Positions 1-7,378 of a stretch of 64,000 bases of DNA are shown piece by piece (the first letter of the stretch is position 1; every line of letters starts with the position of its first letter). Source of the stretch: Pararhizobium polonicum (lineage in GTDB: Bacteria; Pseudomonadota; Alphaproteobacteria; Rhizobiales; Rhizobiaceae); contig NZ_LGLV01000008.1 in NCBI RefSeq assembly GCF_001687365.1, positions 1-64,000 of the forward strand, read 5' to 3'. The translations under genes and the position numbers were made by a program. The notes below the pieces were generated by a model. The model searched no databases. It was not told the DNA's origin and saw nothing but the letters and a program-made list of their open reading frames with translations.

Positions 1-138
1 GCACGCTCTTTCAACAACTGGCGCAAGTTCCGTCAGACCGTTAACGAACTTGGCCGCATGTCTGCCCGCGAACTGCAGGACCTCGGTATCGATCGCGCCG
101 ACATCCGCACCGTTGCTCGCGCATCGGTCGCTCGCTAA
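1..138 (+). CDS. DUF1127 domain protein, C-terminal part
   Basis: The left edge cuts this gene; 45 codons and a TAA remain. The visible protein begins ARSFNNWRKFRQ and continues with an LGRMSARELQDLGI segment and a final IDRADI turn. This is the arginine-rich helix plus 'L-D-GI-R-DI' ending of the small DUF1127 (YjiS-like) family. Members are about 45-75 residues long, and some rhizobial and Rhodobacter examples bind RNA and affect small-RNA processing (established for CcaF1 of Rhodobacter). A strong terminator follows 34 bases after the stop and a small RNA with CCUCCUCCC loops lies just beyond, the neighbourhood in which DUF1127 genes and such RNAs are known to co-occur. The start codon is outside the window. 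Confidence 0.85.
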   Translation, partial: ARSFNNWRKFRQTVNELGRMSARELQDLGIDRADIRTVARASVAR

Positions 139-172
139 TCAGCGCCAGACTTTACCTGAATGATACCGCATG

Positions 173-199
173 ACGCCCGCTGATGACGCGGGCGTTTTT
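173..199 (+). terminator. Intrinsic terminator of the DUF1127 gene
   Basis: ACGCCCGC (173-180) pairs perfectly with GCGGGCGT (188-195) across a 7-base loop and is followed directly by a run of five T. It should end the DUF1127 transcript before the small RNA begins. Confidence 0.85.
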
Positions 200-327
200 G
201 TATTCGGGCCGCGGGATTGTGCCTTGCCCGGCTGCTTTTCTTGTCAGATTCCGAGGTGTGAACTTTGTGCATAGCTGCAGTGCAGCATTGTGTCTATGAA
301 ATGCCGGTGATCAGCGTATGATCATTT

Positions 328-487
328 CCAACGAAGCAATGCACCTCCTCCCGCAGAGCTTCGTGTTTCAGACGTCCCACTCCTCCTCCCAAGGGGCGTC
401 TGTCGGAACAGCGGCACTCCTCCTCCCAGTCGCTGTTCGGTTCTTTTCGGAAAGCCTGCCGCACCTCCTCCCGCGGCAGGCTTTTTC
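328..487 (+). ncRNA. Anti-SD small RNA with four CCUCCUCCC hairpin loops (alpha-r14 / cuckoo-RNA type)
   Basis: Four consecutive hairpins each present the nine-base motif CCTCCTCCC in the loop. Hairpin 1 pairs ACGAAGC 331-337 with GCTTCGT 358-364 (motif 344-352). Hairpin 2 pairs CAGACG 369-374 with CGTCTG 397-402 (motif 382-390). Hairpin 3 pairs GAACAGCG 406-413 with CGCTGTTC 431-438 (motif 419-427). Hairpin 4 pairs AAAGCCTGCCGC 451-462 with GCGGCAGGCTTT 473-484, leaves a 10-base loop that is almost only the motif (464-472), and ends in T482-T486, so it doubles as the terminator. A TATGAT at 317-322 would place the 5' end near 328-330, but no good -35 box is seen. The motif is complementary to Shine-Dalgarno sequences. 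CCUCCUCCC-loop RNAs next to DUF1127 genes are established in Rhodobacter (CcsR/cuckoo RNAs) and rhizobia (alpha-r14). The array could also be two tandem RNAs. The exact 5' end is an inference. Confidence 0.82.
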
Positions 488-616
488 GATTCAGGGTTCA
501 GGGAACTGCCGAGGGCGGAAATCACACTGTAAATTTGTGGCTCGATACGGAAGACCGCCGTATACGCTTGCGTATGGCTCTATGCTGTTTGAAAGCTTTG
601 ACGAGTGGTGCGGAGC

Positions 617-1138
617 ATGGCAGGTCGGTTCGCAATGACAATCATGCAAAAAATCTCCCAGGGCGATCTCGAGGCAAACCTTGCAGCTCAGGCGCAGGGC
701 GAAGCTTGCGATCTGAGCAATGCCGATCTCTCGGCCATCCTGTGGAACGGCCTTGATCTCAGCGGCACGACCATTGCCCTGTCGCTTATACGAGACGCGC
801 ATTTTTCTGCGGGACAGGTACTGCATGGTTGTTGCTGGATCGGAAACAGGATCGAGAACTGCGTGTTCGCGTCGATATCGATCTCAAAGTCCGAGATGCT
901 CGATTGCGAATTCAATGGGTGCGCCATGGAGGCGATGCAGCTCTTCAGGGCTGACCTGTCCGGCACGCTTTTTTCCTCTTGCCGGTTTGTCGATGTTGAT
1001 TTTTCGCAAGCCACCATGATCCGGGTCGGGTTCGAGAATTGCATTTTCGTTCAGACCCGGCTGACCAAGGATTTGCTGTTTACCGGCACCGGTGATTTCG
1101 TGTTCTCGGCTGGCGAGTTGGTTTCTCCTGACCGATAA
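617..1138 (+). CDS. Pentapeptide-repeat-like protein
   Basis: About 173 residues. From roughly residue 30 the chain follows an A(D/N)LXX-like rhythm (CDLSNADLSA, NGLDLSGT, then CEFNGCAME, RADLSGTLF, CRFVDVDFSQ, CIFVQTRL). This is a degenerate right-handed beta-helix of pentapeptide-repeat type rich in Cys and Phe. No signal peptide or membrane segment is visible, so a cytoplasmic location is likely. Function is unknown; family members include gyrase-protecting proteins, but nothing here shows that role. Start choice is weak: ATG at 617 and at 635 both lack a good ribosome site, and GTG codons lie at 605 and 608. No operon partner is evident. The stretch 488-616 between the small RNA and this gene holds nothing I recognise. 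Confidence 0.6.
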   Translation: MAGRFAMTIMQKISQGDLEANLAAQAQGEACDLSNADLSAILWNGLDLSGTTIALSLIRDAHFSAGQVLHGCCWIGNRIENCVFASISISKSEMLDCEFNGCAMEAMQLFRADLSGTLFSSCRFVDVDFSQATMIRVGFENCIFVQTRLTKDLLFTGTGDFVFSAGELVSPDR

Positions 1139-1212
1139 CTGCATCCCGTTTGAGCAAAGGCAGCAGCAGGCTCGCAATGAAACGTGCACCCAGGTCCTGA
1201 GAGGGAAATGAC

Positions 1213-1653
1213 ATGCAGCACAAGAGAACGTTATGGCGCGGCGCATTGATCTCGCCATGGGTGGTGCCGGTGGGCATGCCGATTCTCGTGCTTGTCGCGG
1301 AATTCCTGACGGATGGAACGATAGATGCGCATGCCGGTGAAATCATCCTGATGTTCCTCTTTTTCGGCGTGCCGTTCACCTATCTCGTGACCTTTCTGCT
1401 GGTCGTCCCCATGGCGCTGTTTCTGCGTGCTCACAACGCTCTATCGTCCGTCCGGCTGTGCGCTTGGTGTATGCTGCTGGGGCCTTTGACGATGTGGGGC
1501 TATGCCTGGCTGCTCAGCGGTCAGCCGTCGAAAGTGCTTGAACTTTCGGGCGTGATTTTCACCTCGGCCTATGGTCTGATCTCCGGTGCTTGCTTTTGCG
1601 CGGCATCCGGCATCAGACTGTTTGCTCGCAGCGGTGTAGCGCATCAGGCATGA
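1213..1653 (+). CDS. Small polytopic membrane protein, unknown function
   Basis: 146 residues with about four hydrophobic helices, near residues 12-30, 42-70, 80-101 and 112-135, joined by short polar loops. A GAGAGGGA ribosome site precedes the ATG by 5-8 bases, which supports the start. I do not recognise a family. The gene stands alone, 74 bases after the pentapeptide-like gene and 150 bases before the next gene on the same strand. It is probably an inner-membrane protein; no catalytic or binding motif is visible. Confidence 0.6.
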   Translation: MQHKRTLWRGALISPWVVPVGMPILVLVAEFLTDGTIDAHAGEIILMFLFFGVPFTYLVTFLLVVPMALFLRAHNALSSVRLCAWCMLLGPLTMWGYAWLLSGQPSKVLELSGVIFTSAYGLISGACFCAASGIRLFARSGVAHQA

Positions 1654-1806
1654 CATGCAGGCGCCTGTCGCCCATCGCTGCTTCCGGCTCTGGTGATTGA
1701 CGGCTAAGGCATCAACATTATCCGTTCGTTTTGGAAAAGCAATAAACTGTGCGGTTCTGGGCTCCGTGGATGGCGAAAACCGCTCGACCACGTTACGCTC
1801 GCGCCT

Positions 1807-2760
1807 ATGGATTCGAGCCTTGTATCACTGACGCCTTCCCATATTCCTCCTCGCGCCGTGCCGACATGGGCGATGCCGCGTGGTGCGGTGGCAAGCGACC
1901 TGGATGCCGCATTCGTCGCCGGTGCAGCGTTGACCGCACTGGACGATCTGGTGCGCTCCGAGCCTGTCTGGGCCGGTGCCTGGCGCCAACGGCTCGCGCT
2001 GAAATGCGCTGTTGCCGGCGTCAGGCTGACGGGGCGGACGGAGGACGAGGCGGCTCTGCGTGACGCCGTCTTGCTGCGGGCTGCGGGTGACGATGCAGGG
2101 CCTGCGGGAAATGTGTTTTTGGCAACCCGGAGGCTGGCGGCGCGCGCCATCTTGCTCGACACGAAAACCCTGCGCGAAATCGCCGACCTGTTTGCTTTGC
2201 GTTGGGATGATGCGTTGGAGGATATGCCGGGTCTGATCGACGATCTTTTGCAGCCGGGCCGGGCCGCCCCCTTTGCCGTTGCCGAGTTGGTCACGGCAGT
2301 TTGCACACGGCGCCCGGACGCAGAAATCCTGGCCTGGTGGCTGGCGGACTGGTTGCTGGCCAAAAAGCTTGGTTGGCCACAGCCGGTGCCATTGTTGCTG
2401 GCCGAGCGCTATGGCCCCGCATTCCGGACATCCGCGGGCAGGGGGCGGGTGCAACCCGGCGATGAGGCTTTTCCCCGGTCTGTTTGTGTGGCTCTGGTTC
2501 AGGGAGCGGATACGGCATTGCGGCAGGCGGCGGAGATCGCCCGCCGCGCCGGGCAGTTGCAAATGGCCGCACCAAAAGTGCGGACCAAAGGCGCGGAAAC
2601 CGTTATCCGGCACTTGCTGAACGACGATGCGCTGTCGGCCTCCGCACCCGGCAGCAATCTCTCCCGCTGGGCCAGCCGCAGGCTGTTCGAGCGGCTGGAA
2701 AGCTTGGGCGCCGTGCGGGAGCTTTCGGGCCGTCCGACCTTCCGGATTTATGGGTTGTGA
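1807..2760 (+). CDS. DUF1403 family protein
   Basis: 317 residues. The alanine- and arginine-rich, all-helical composition and the segments [20 protein letters not shown] (near 178-197) and [11 protein letters not shown] fit the DUF1403 family, which is found mostly in rhizobia and has no assigned function. The C-terminal part ([20 protein letters not shown]) resembles a short winged helix. The stop is two bases from the ATG of the ScpB-like gene, so the two are almost certainly co-transcribed and translationally coupled, the arrangement in which DUF1403 genes are usually met. The upstream start region lacks a clear ribosome site, so an internal start such as ATG 1873 is possible. Confidence 0.7.
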   Translation: MDSSLVSLTPSHIPPRAVPTWAMPRGAVASDLDAAFVAGAALTALDDLVRSEPVWAGAWRQRLALKCAVAGVRLTGRTEDEAALRDAVLLRAAGDDAGPAGNVFLATRRLAARAILLDTKTLREIADLFALRWDDALEDMPGLIDDLLQPGRAAPFAVAELVTAVCTRRPDAEILAWWLADWLLAKKLGWPQPVPLLLAERYGPAFRTSAGRGRVQPGDEAFPRSVCVALVQGADTALRQAAEIARRAGQLQMAAPKVRTKGAETVIRHLLNDDALSASAPGSNLSRWASRRLFERLESLGAVRELSGRPTFRIYGL

Positions 2761-2762
2761 GC

Positions 2763-3461
2763 ATGGCCGACACAGGCAAAGCCGAAAAACGCAGGGCAAG
2801 GGCAAAGCCGCAAGACGAGGTTCTGTTCGATCGGGAATTGGAAGACCTGCCGGCCGACCTGCGCTGGCGCGAATGGATGCTCCGGGTCGAGGCGGTGATC
2901 TTTGCGGCGGCGGAGCCGGTCAGCCGCGAGACACTGGCGCGGGTGGTCGGGAAAAACTGCGGCATTGATCTTTTGATCGACGATCTGCGGGAGGAACTGC
3001 GCGGCCGGCCGTATGATCTCGTCTCGGTCGGTGGCGGCTGGCAGCACCGCACCCGGTCTGCCTATGCTCAAACCATCCGCACCTCGGCCGCTCCCACGCG
3101 CTCGGCGACAGCCATGCTCTCGCAGCATGAGGCGACGGTTCTGATGGCGGTGGGATATTTCCAGCCGGTGACGCGGGGAGAGCTTTCGAAAATCTTCGGC
3201 AAGGAGGTCAGCCGGGATACGATCGCCAGTCTTCGCGGTGCCGGCTTCGTCGCTGCCGGTCCACGCAGTCCGACGCCCGGTGCGCCCTATAGCTACGTCA
3301 CGACGCCGGCTTTCCTGTCGGCCTTCGGCTTCGATACGCTTCGTGATTTGCCGGATATCGAGATGATGGAGGATGCAGGTCTGCTGAGCCGGCGGGCGGC
3401 GGTGCCGATGGACATTTTCGAAGATGAGCGTGACGAGACGGATGCGTTCGAAGGGGAATGA
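2763..3461 (+). CDS. ScpB-like chromosome segregation protein (accessory paralogue)
   Basis: 232 residues. After a basic N-terminus the chain has the ScpB pattern: an LRVEAVIFAAAEPVSRETLA helix-turn-helix near residues 40-60, then a second winged helix with LSQHEATVLMAVGYFQPVTR and a closing FLSAFGFDTLRDLPD segment. ScpB is the kleisin-associated subunit of the SMC-ScpA-ScpB condensin that compacts and segregates chromosomes. Here no scpA or smc gene is adjacent and the partner is DUF1403, so this is likely a lineage-specific paralogue rather than the housekeeping copy. The acidic tail (EDERDETDAFEGE) is typical of variable ScpB ends. The start is the ATG two bases after the DUF1403 stop. Confidence 0.75.
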   Translation: MADTGKAEKRRARAKPQDEVLFDRELEDLPADLRWREWMLRVEAVIFAAAEPVSRETLARVVGKNCGIDLLIDDLREELRGRPYDLVSVGGGWQHRTRSAYAQTIRTSAAPTRSATAMLSQHEATVLMAVGYFQPVTRGELSKIFGKEVSRDTIASLRGAGFVAAGPRSPTPGAPYSYVTTPAFLSAFGFDTLRDLPDIEMMEDAGLLSRRAAVPMDIFEDERDETDAFEGE

Positions 3462-3659
3462 GATGCAAACCGCGCTCTTTAGATACATATAGTCGGCGCT
3501 TGATAGCGTCTGTCTCATCGATGTGCCGGTTCCGCATTTCTCGATCCACAGATGGAAACGGCCGCCCTGCTCAAGGGCGTCTGCAGCCTCACATTATTTC
3601 AGCTTCAGTTCCCGATCGGGAATTTCCATTCTCCTTTCGGCAAAAACATTAGCAATTCG

Positions 3660-3687
3660 TTGTTATCAATAGGGCATAAAATATATA
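3660..3687 (+). promoter_or_regulatory. Possible promoter of the organosulfur operon
   Basis: TTGTTA (3660-3665) and TATATA (3682-3687) are 16 bases apart in an AT-rich stretch just upstream of msuE (ATG 3718, GGAG at 3706-3709). The rest of the 256-base gap 3462-3717 holds no gene I can support and no convincing regulator site. Confidence 0.35.
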
Positions 3688-3717
3688 GATTATAGCGACG
3701 AATTTGGAGCGTCGCGC

Positions 3718-4302
3718 ATGAAGATTGTCGGTCTCTCGGGGAATGTCAAACGGCCGTCCAGAACGGCGTCGCTGGTGGAGGCCGTCGTCTCCGGCATCGG
3801 TGACCGCATTGGAGGTCAAAGCCGGGTCATTGAGCTTGTCGATGCTGCGCCGGTTCTTTTCAAGGCTTTGCGGGCTGACCAGCTCGATACCGAAGGGCGG
3901 GCGATCATCGATGCCGTGGAGGCAGCAGACGTCCTCGTCGTCGGCTCGCCGGTCTATCGCGCCTCCTATACCGGCGCCCTCAAGCATCTGTTCGATCTGG
4001 TCGACTATCGGGCATTGACCGGCAAGCGCGTCATTTTGGCCGCGACCGGCGGCACGCCGCTGCACGGATTGATGACCGAGCACCAGCTGCGGCCCCTGTT
4101 CGGCTTCTTCAACGCATTCACCCTGCCGACCGCGATCTACGCCACCGAAGCCGATTTTACCGAATACACGCTGACAAGCCCAGCCGTGCGGGAGCGCGTC
4201 GAGCGCGCCGTTTCAGAACTCGCGCAGGTCCTGCCTGCCATCGATCCAGCCGCTGTACGCGTTTCGGGGCATCGCCCGGCGCTGGTTGCGGCCCAAGTCT
4301 AA
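3718..4302 (+). CDS. msuE: FMN reductase, MsuE/SsuE family
   Basis: 194 residues with the flavodoxin-like fold of NADPH-dependent FMN reductases. An N-terminal GLSGNVKRPSRTASL phosphate-binding loop (residues 5-19) and the VVGSPVYRASYTGALKHLFD segment around residue 77 bind FMN. In this family the enzyme supplies FMNH2 to two-component monooxygenases that desulfurise sulfonates or sulfones. It is followed 23 bases later by the flavin-dependent monooxygenase SfnG, its natural partner. GGAG at 3706-3709 supports the ATG at 3718. It is first in the operon, so it likely carries the sulfate-starvation-controlled promoter, though I see no obvious sigma-54 site. Confidence 0.88.
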   Translation: MKIVGLSGNVKRPSRTASLVEAVVSGIGDRIGGQSRVIELVDAAPVLFKALRADQLDTEGRAIIDAVEAADVLVVGSPVYRASYTGALKHLFDLVDYRALTGKRVILAATGGTPLHGLMTEHQLRPLFGFFNAFTLPTAIYATEADFTEYTLTSPAVRERVERAVSELAQVLPAIDPAAVRVSGHRPALVAAQV

Positions 4303-4325
4303 TTTGCATTGAAGAGGAGATTGCA

Positions 4326-5429
4326 ATGCCACATATCGATAGAGACCCGGTCAAGTTCGCCTATTGGGTTCCCAATGTTTCGGGCGGTCTGGTTATCTCG
4401 AATATCGAGCAGCGCACCAGCTGGACGATCGAATATAACCGGAAACTGGCGCAGATCGCCGAAGCCAGTGGCTTCGACTACGCGCTGAGCCAGATCCGCT
4501 TCACCGCAGGCTATGGCGCCGAGTTCCAGCATGAATCCGTGTCGTTCAGCCACGCGCTTCTTGAGTCGACGACGACGCTGAAGGTCATCGCCGCCCTTCT
4601 GCCTGGCCCATGGAACCCGGCTCTTGCCGCCAAGCAGATTGCCACCATCAATCACCTCACCAATGGCCGCGTCGCCGTCAACGTCGTCAGCGGCTGGTTC
4701 CGCGGCGAATTCCACGCGATCGGCGAACACTGGCTCGATCACGATGAGCGCTACCGGCGTTCCGAAGAGTTCATCCGGGCGTTGCGCGGCATCTGGACCG
4801 AGGACAACTTCACCTTCAACGGCGATTTCTATCGCTTCAACAACTACTCGCTGAAGCCGAAGCCGATCGATCCGCAGCCGGAAATCTTCCAGGGCGGCTC
4901 CTCGCGTGCTGCACGCGACATGGCCTCGCGCGTTTCCGACTGGTATTTCACCAACGGCAACACGCCGGAGGAAATCCGCAAGCAGGTGGATGACATCCAG
5001 GGCAAGGCAAAGGCCAACGGTCATTCGGTGCGTGTTGGCGTCAACGCCTTCGCGATCGTTCGCGAGACCGAGGAAGAGGCGCGGGCCGTCCTTGCCGAGA
5101 TCATCGAGAAGGCCAATCCGGACGCGGTCAACGCGTTCGGGCACGAGGTCAAGAATGCCGGCAAGTCTTCGCCCGAGGGCGAGGGCAACTGGGCGAAATC
5201 CTCGTTCGAGGATCTGGTTCAGTACAATGACGGTTTCCGCTCCAACCTGATCGGCACGCCGCAACAGGTGGCCGAGCGTGTCGTTGGCCTGAAGCGGGCC
5301 GGCGCCGATCTCATTCTTCTCGGTTTCCTGCACTTTCAGGAAGAGGTCGAGTATTTCGGCAAGCATGTGATCCCGCTGGTGCGCGCACTTGAGGACGCTG
5401 AAGGCTTAACGGCGGTGGCTGCCGAGTAA
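4326..5429 (+). CDS. sfnG: Dimethylsulfone monooxygenase SfnG
   Basis: 367 residues, a bacterial-luciferase-like TIM barrel. Typical SfnG features are the start DPVKFAYWVPNVSGGLVIS, the flavin-site segment NVVSGWFRGEFHAIGEHWLD (near residues 118-137), and PEIFQGGSSRAARDMASR (near 187-204). SfnG uses FMNH2 and oxygen to turn dimethylsulfone into methanesulfinate, feeding sulfur assimilation. Length matches the family (about 360). It sits directly after msuE, with a GAAGAGGAG ribosome site, and 135 bases before an ABC transporter on the same strand. I am confident of the family; the exact sulfone substrate is inferred from homology. Confidence 0.9.
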   Translation: MPHIDRDPVKFAYWVPNVSGGLVISNIEQRTSWTIEYNRKLAQIAEASGFDYALSQIRFTAGYGAEFQHESVSFSHALLESTTTLKVIAALLPGPWNPALAAKQIATINHLTNGRVAVNVVSGWFRGEFHAIGEHWLDHDERYRRSEEFIRALRGIWTEDNFTFNGDFYRFNNYSLKPKPIDPQPEIFQGGSSRAARDMASRVSDWYFTNGNTPEEIRKQVDDIQGKAKANGHSVRVGVNAFAIVRETEEEARAVLAEIIEKANPDAVNAFGHEVKNAGKSSPEGEGNWAKSSFEDLVQYNDGFRSNLIGTPQQVAERVVGLKRAGADLILLGFLHFQEEVEYFGKHVIPLVRALEDAEGLTAVAAE

Positions 5430-5564
5430 TCCAAGTCAAATAGGCGGCGGGACCTATCCCGTCGCCGGCATGGGCAAAATATCGCGCGGGCCGCTGGCGG
5501 CCCGTGAACGGAGATGTGCGTCCTGATCTGGGGCCAATCGGAAGACGTTCTGGAGAAACAAGGC

Positions 5565-6479
5565 ATGCATGCGATGACATTTGCTTACGGCGGACTGGGG
5601 GCCGCACCGTTTCCTCCGGGTATTCAGGATCATTTGGCGGGCTTGGATGGTCAGACCGCGAGGGGCGAAGAGCAGTCGGCGGACGTGACGGATGTCGTTC
5701 TGCGGCTTTCCGGCGTCAGCCTCTCTTTCGGTGGGGTCGTGGCTCTTTCGGGTATCGAGCTTGCCGTGCGGCGTGGCGAGATCAGGGCTATCATCGGGCC
5801 GAATGGCGCCGGCAAAAGCTCGTTGATCAACGTTATCAGCGGTGTCTATCGCGCCGATCAGGGCCATGTCCGGATATCCGGGAAGCGTTATGCACAGGTA
5901 CCTACCCAGAAGCTCGCCAGCCTCGGCATTGCCCGCACGTTCCAGAACCTTGCCCTGTTCAAGGGGTTGAGTGTTCTCGACAATGTCGTCTCCGGGCGCG
6001 CGCATACCGTCCGTTCCACCTTTCTCGGGCAGATCGCCGGCTTCGGTCTCGCCCGCCGTGAAGATGCGGATGCCCGGGCGCGTGCGGGGCGTATCCTCGA
6101 TTTCCTTCATCTCGACCACGTCGCCGACCGCCTGGCGGGAACCTTGCCCTATGGCCTCCAGAAGCGTGTCGAGCTTGCCCGTGCATTGGTCGCAGAGCCG
6201 GACATCCTGCTGCTCGATGAGCCGATGGCGGGGATGACGGCGACGGAAAAGAACGAGATGGCCGGATTCGTCCGCGCCGCCCGCGATGAATATGGGACCA
6301 CCGTCGTTTTGATCGAGCACGATATCGGCGTGGTCATGGGCCTTTCCGACCGGATCGCTGTGCTCGACTACGGCCTCAAGATCGCCGATGGCACGCCGGA
6401 AGACATCCGGGCCGATCAGCGGGTGATAGACGCCTATCTCGGGGTCGCGTCCGAAAATGAAGACGGGGAGGGCATCTGA
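5565..6479 (+). CDS. LivG-type ABC transporter ATP-binding protein
   Basis: 304 residues from the ATG at 5565, chosen because GGAG at 5552-5555 has the right spacing; the in-frame ATG at 5514 has its GGAG touching the start. Walker A GPNGAGKSS (near residue 78), the Liv-type signature LPYGLQKRVELA in place of LSGGQ, and Walker B DILLLDEP are all present. The N-terminus carries about 45 residues before the usual first strand, longer than most LivG proteins. Its stop overlaps the next start by one base (TGATG), so translation is coupled to the permease. With the four genes that follow it forms a complete branched-chain-amino-acid-type importer inside a sulfone operon. Confidence 0.88.
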   Translation: MHAMTFAYGGLGAAPFPPGIQDHLAGLDGQTARGEEQSADVTDVVLRLSGVSLSFGGVVALSGIELAVRRGEIRAIIGPNGAGKSSLINVISGVYRADQGHVRISGKRYAQVPTQKLASLGIARTFQNLALFKGLSVLDNVVSGRAHTVRSTFLGQIAGFGLARREDADARARAGRILDFLHLDHVADRLAGTLPYGLQKRVELARALVAEPDILLLDEPMAGMTATEKNEMAGFVRAARDEYGTTVVLIEHDIGVVMGLSDRIAVLDYGLKIADGTPEDIRADQRVIDAYLGVASENEDGEGI

Positions 6480-7375
6480 TGGCGGATTTCGACTGGCTGT
6501 TCTTCATCGAGGTTCTTGTCGGCGGTCTGCTGTCCGGCGTGATGTATTCGCTGGTGGCGATCGGTTTCGTGCTGATCTACAAGACTTCCGGCGTGCTGAA
6601 TTTCGCGCAAGGCGCGATGCTGCTGTTCGCAGCGCTGACCTTTGTCAGCCTGACCGAGCGCGGCGTTCCCTTTGCTCTTTCGCTCGGCATTACCTTCGTC
6701 ATCATGGTGGCGATCGGCATCATGATCGAGCGAACGGTGCTGCGCCCCTTGACCAACAAGCCGCCGATCACCTTGTTCATGGCGACACTGGGCTTGTCCT
6801 ATATGATCGAAGGTGCTGCGCAGTTGATCTGGGGCACGCAGGTTCATGGCCTCGATCTTGGTATCGAGGATGTTCCGTTCGATGTCGGCGGGGTCTTCAT
6901 CAGCCAGTTCGATATCTTTGCCGCCGTGGTCGCCGCAGGCATGGTCGCGGCTCTCTCTGCCTTCTTCCGCTATACCCGGATCGGGCTCGGCTTCAGGGCC
7001 GTGGCCGACGACCAGTTCGCGGCCCTTGCCGTTGGTCTGCGCCTGCCATGGATCTGGGCGACGGTTTGGGCTGCGGCCGGCCTGGTCGCACTGGTGGCGG
7101 GATTGCTCTGGGGCGCGCGGCTCGGCGTCCAGTTTTCCCTGTCGCTGGTGGTGCTGAAGGCCCTGCCGGTGCTGGTGCTGGGCGGCTTTGATTCCATTCT
7201 TGGCGCGATTGTCGGCGGCCTGCTGATCGGGGCGACGGAGAAACTCGCCGAAGTCTATATCGGCGAATATTTCGGTGGCGGCATCGAGAGCTGGTTTGCC
7301 TATGTCGTGGCGCTTGCTTTCCTTCTCGTGCGTCCCTCCGGCCTGTTCGGCCAGAAGCTTGTGGAGAGGGTCTGA
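6479..7375 (+). CDS. LivH-type ABC transporter permease
   Basis: 298 residues, about eight hydrophobic helices, with the LivH markers GLLSGVMYSLVAIGFVLIYK at the N-terminus, VLNFAQGAMLLFAAL near 40 and FDSILGAIVGGLLIGATEKL near 238. This is one of the two inner-membrane subunits of a high-affinity amino-acid-type importer. It begins with an ATG that shares one base with the stop of the ATPase gene and ends three bases before the second permease. Nothing is missing compared with the family length (about 290-300). The substrate is inferred from the operon to be an organosulfur compound. Confidence 0.88.
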   Translation: MADFDWLFFIEVLVGGLLSGVMYSLVAIGFVLIYKTSGVLNFAQGAMLLFAALTFVSLTERGVPFALSLGITFVIMVAIGIMIERTVLRPLTNKPPITLFMATLGLSYMIEGAAQLIWGTQVHGLDLGIEDVPFDVGGVFISQFDIFAAVVAAGMVAALSAFFRYTRIGLGFRAVADDQFAALAVGLRLPWIWATVWAAAGLVALVAGLLWGARLGVQFSLSLVVLKALPVLVLGGFDSILGAIVGGLLIGATEKLAEVYIGEYFGGGIESWFAYVVALAFLLVRPSGLFGQKLVERV

Positions 7376-7378
7376 CCC

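Noticed and set aside
274..286. GCTGCA-G-TGCAGC palindrome upstream of the small RNA
   Set aside because: Perfect but short and not placed at a convincing promoter; no regulator gene is nearby, so I did not call an operator.
318..638. 106-codon plus-strand open frame over the small RNA
   Set aside because: It runs through four perfect hairpins and the terminator and has no ribosome site; the DNA is explained by the RNA structure.
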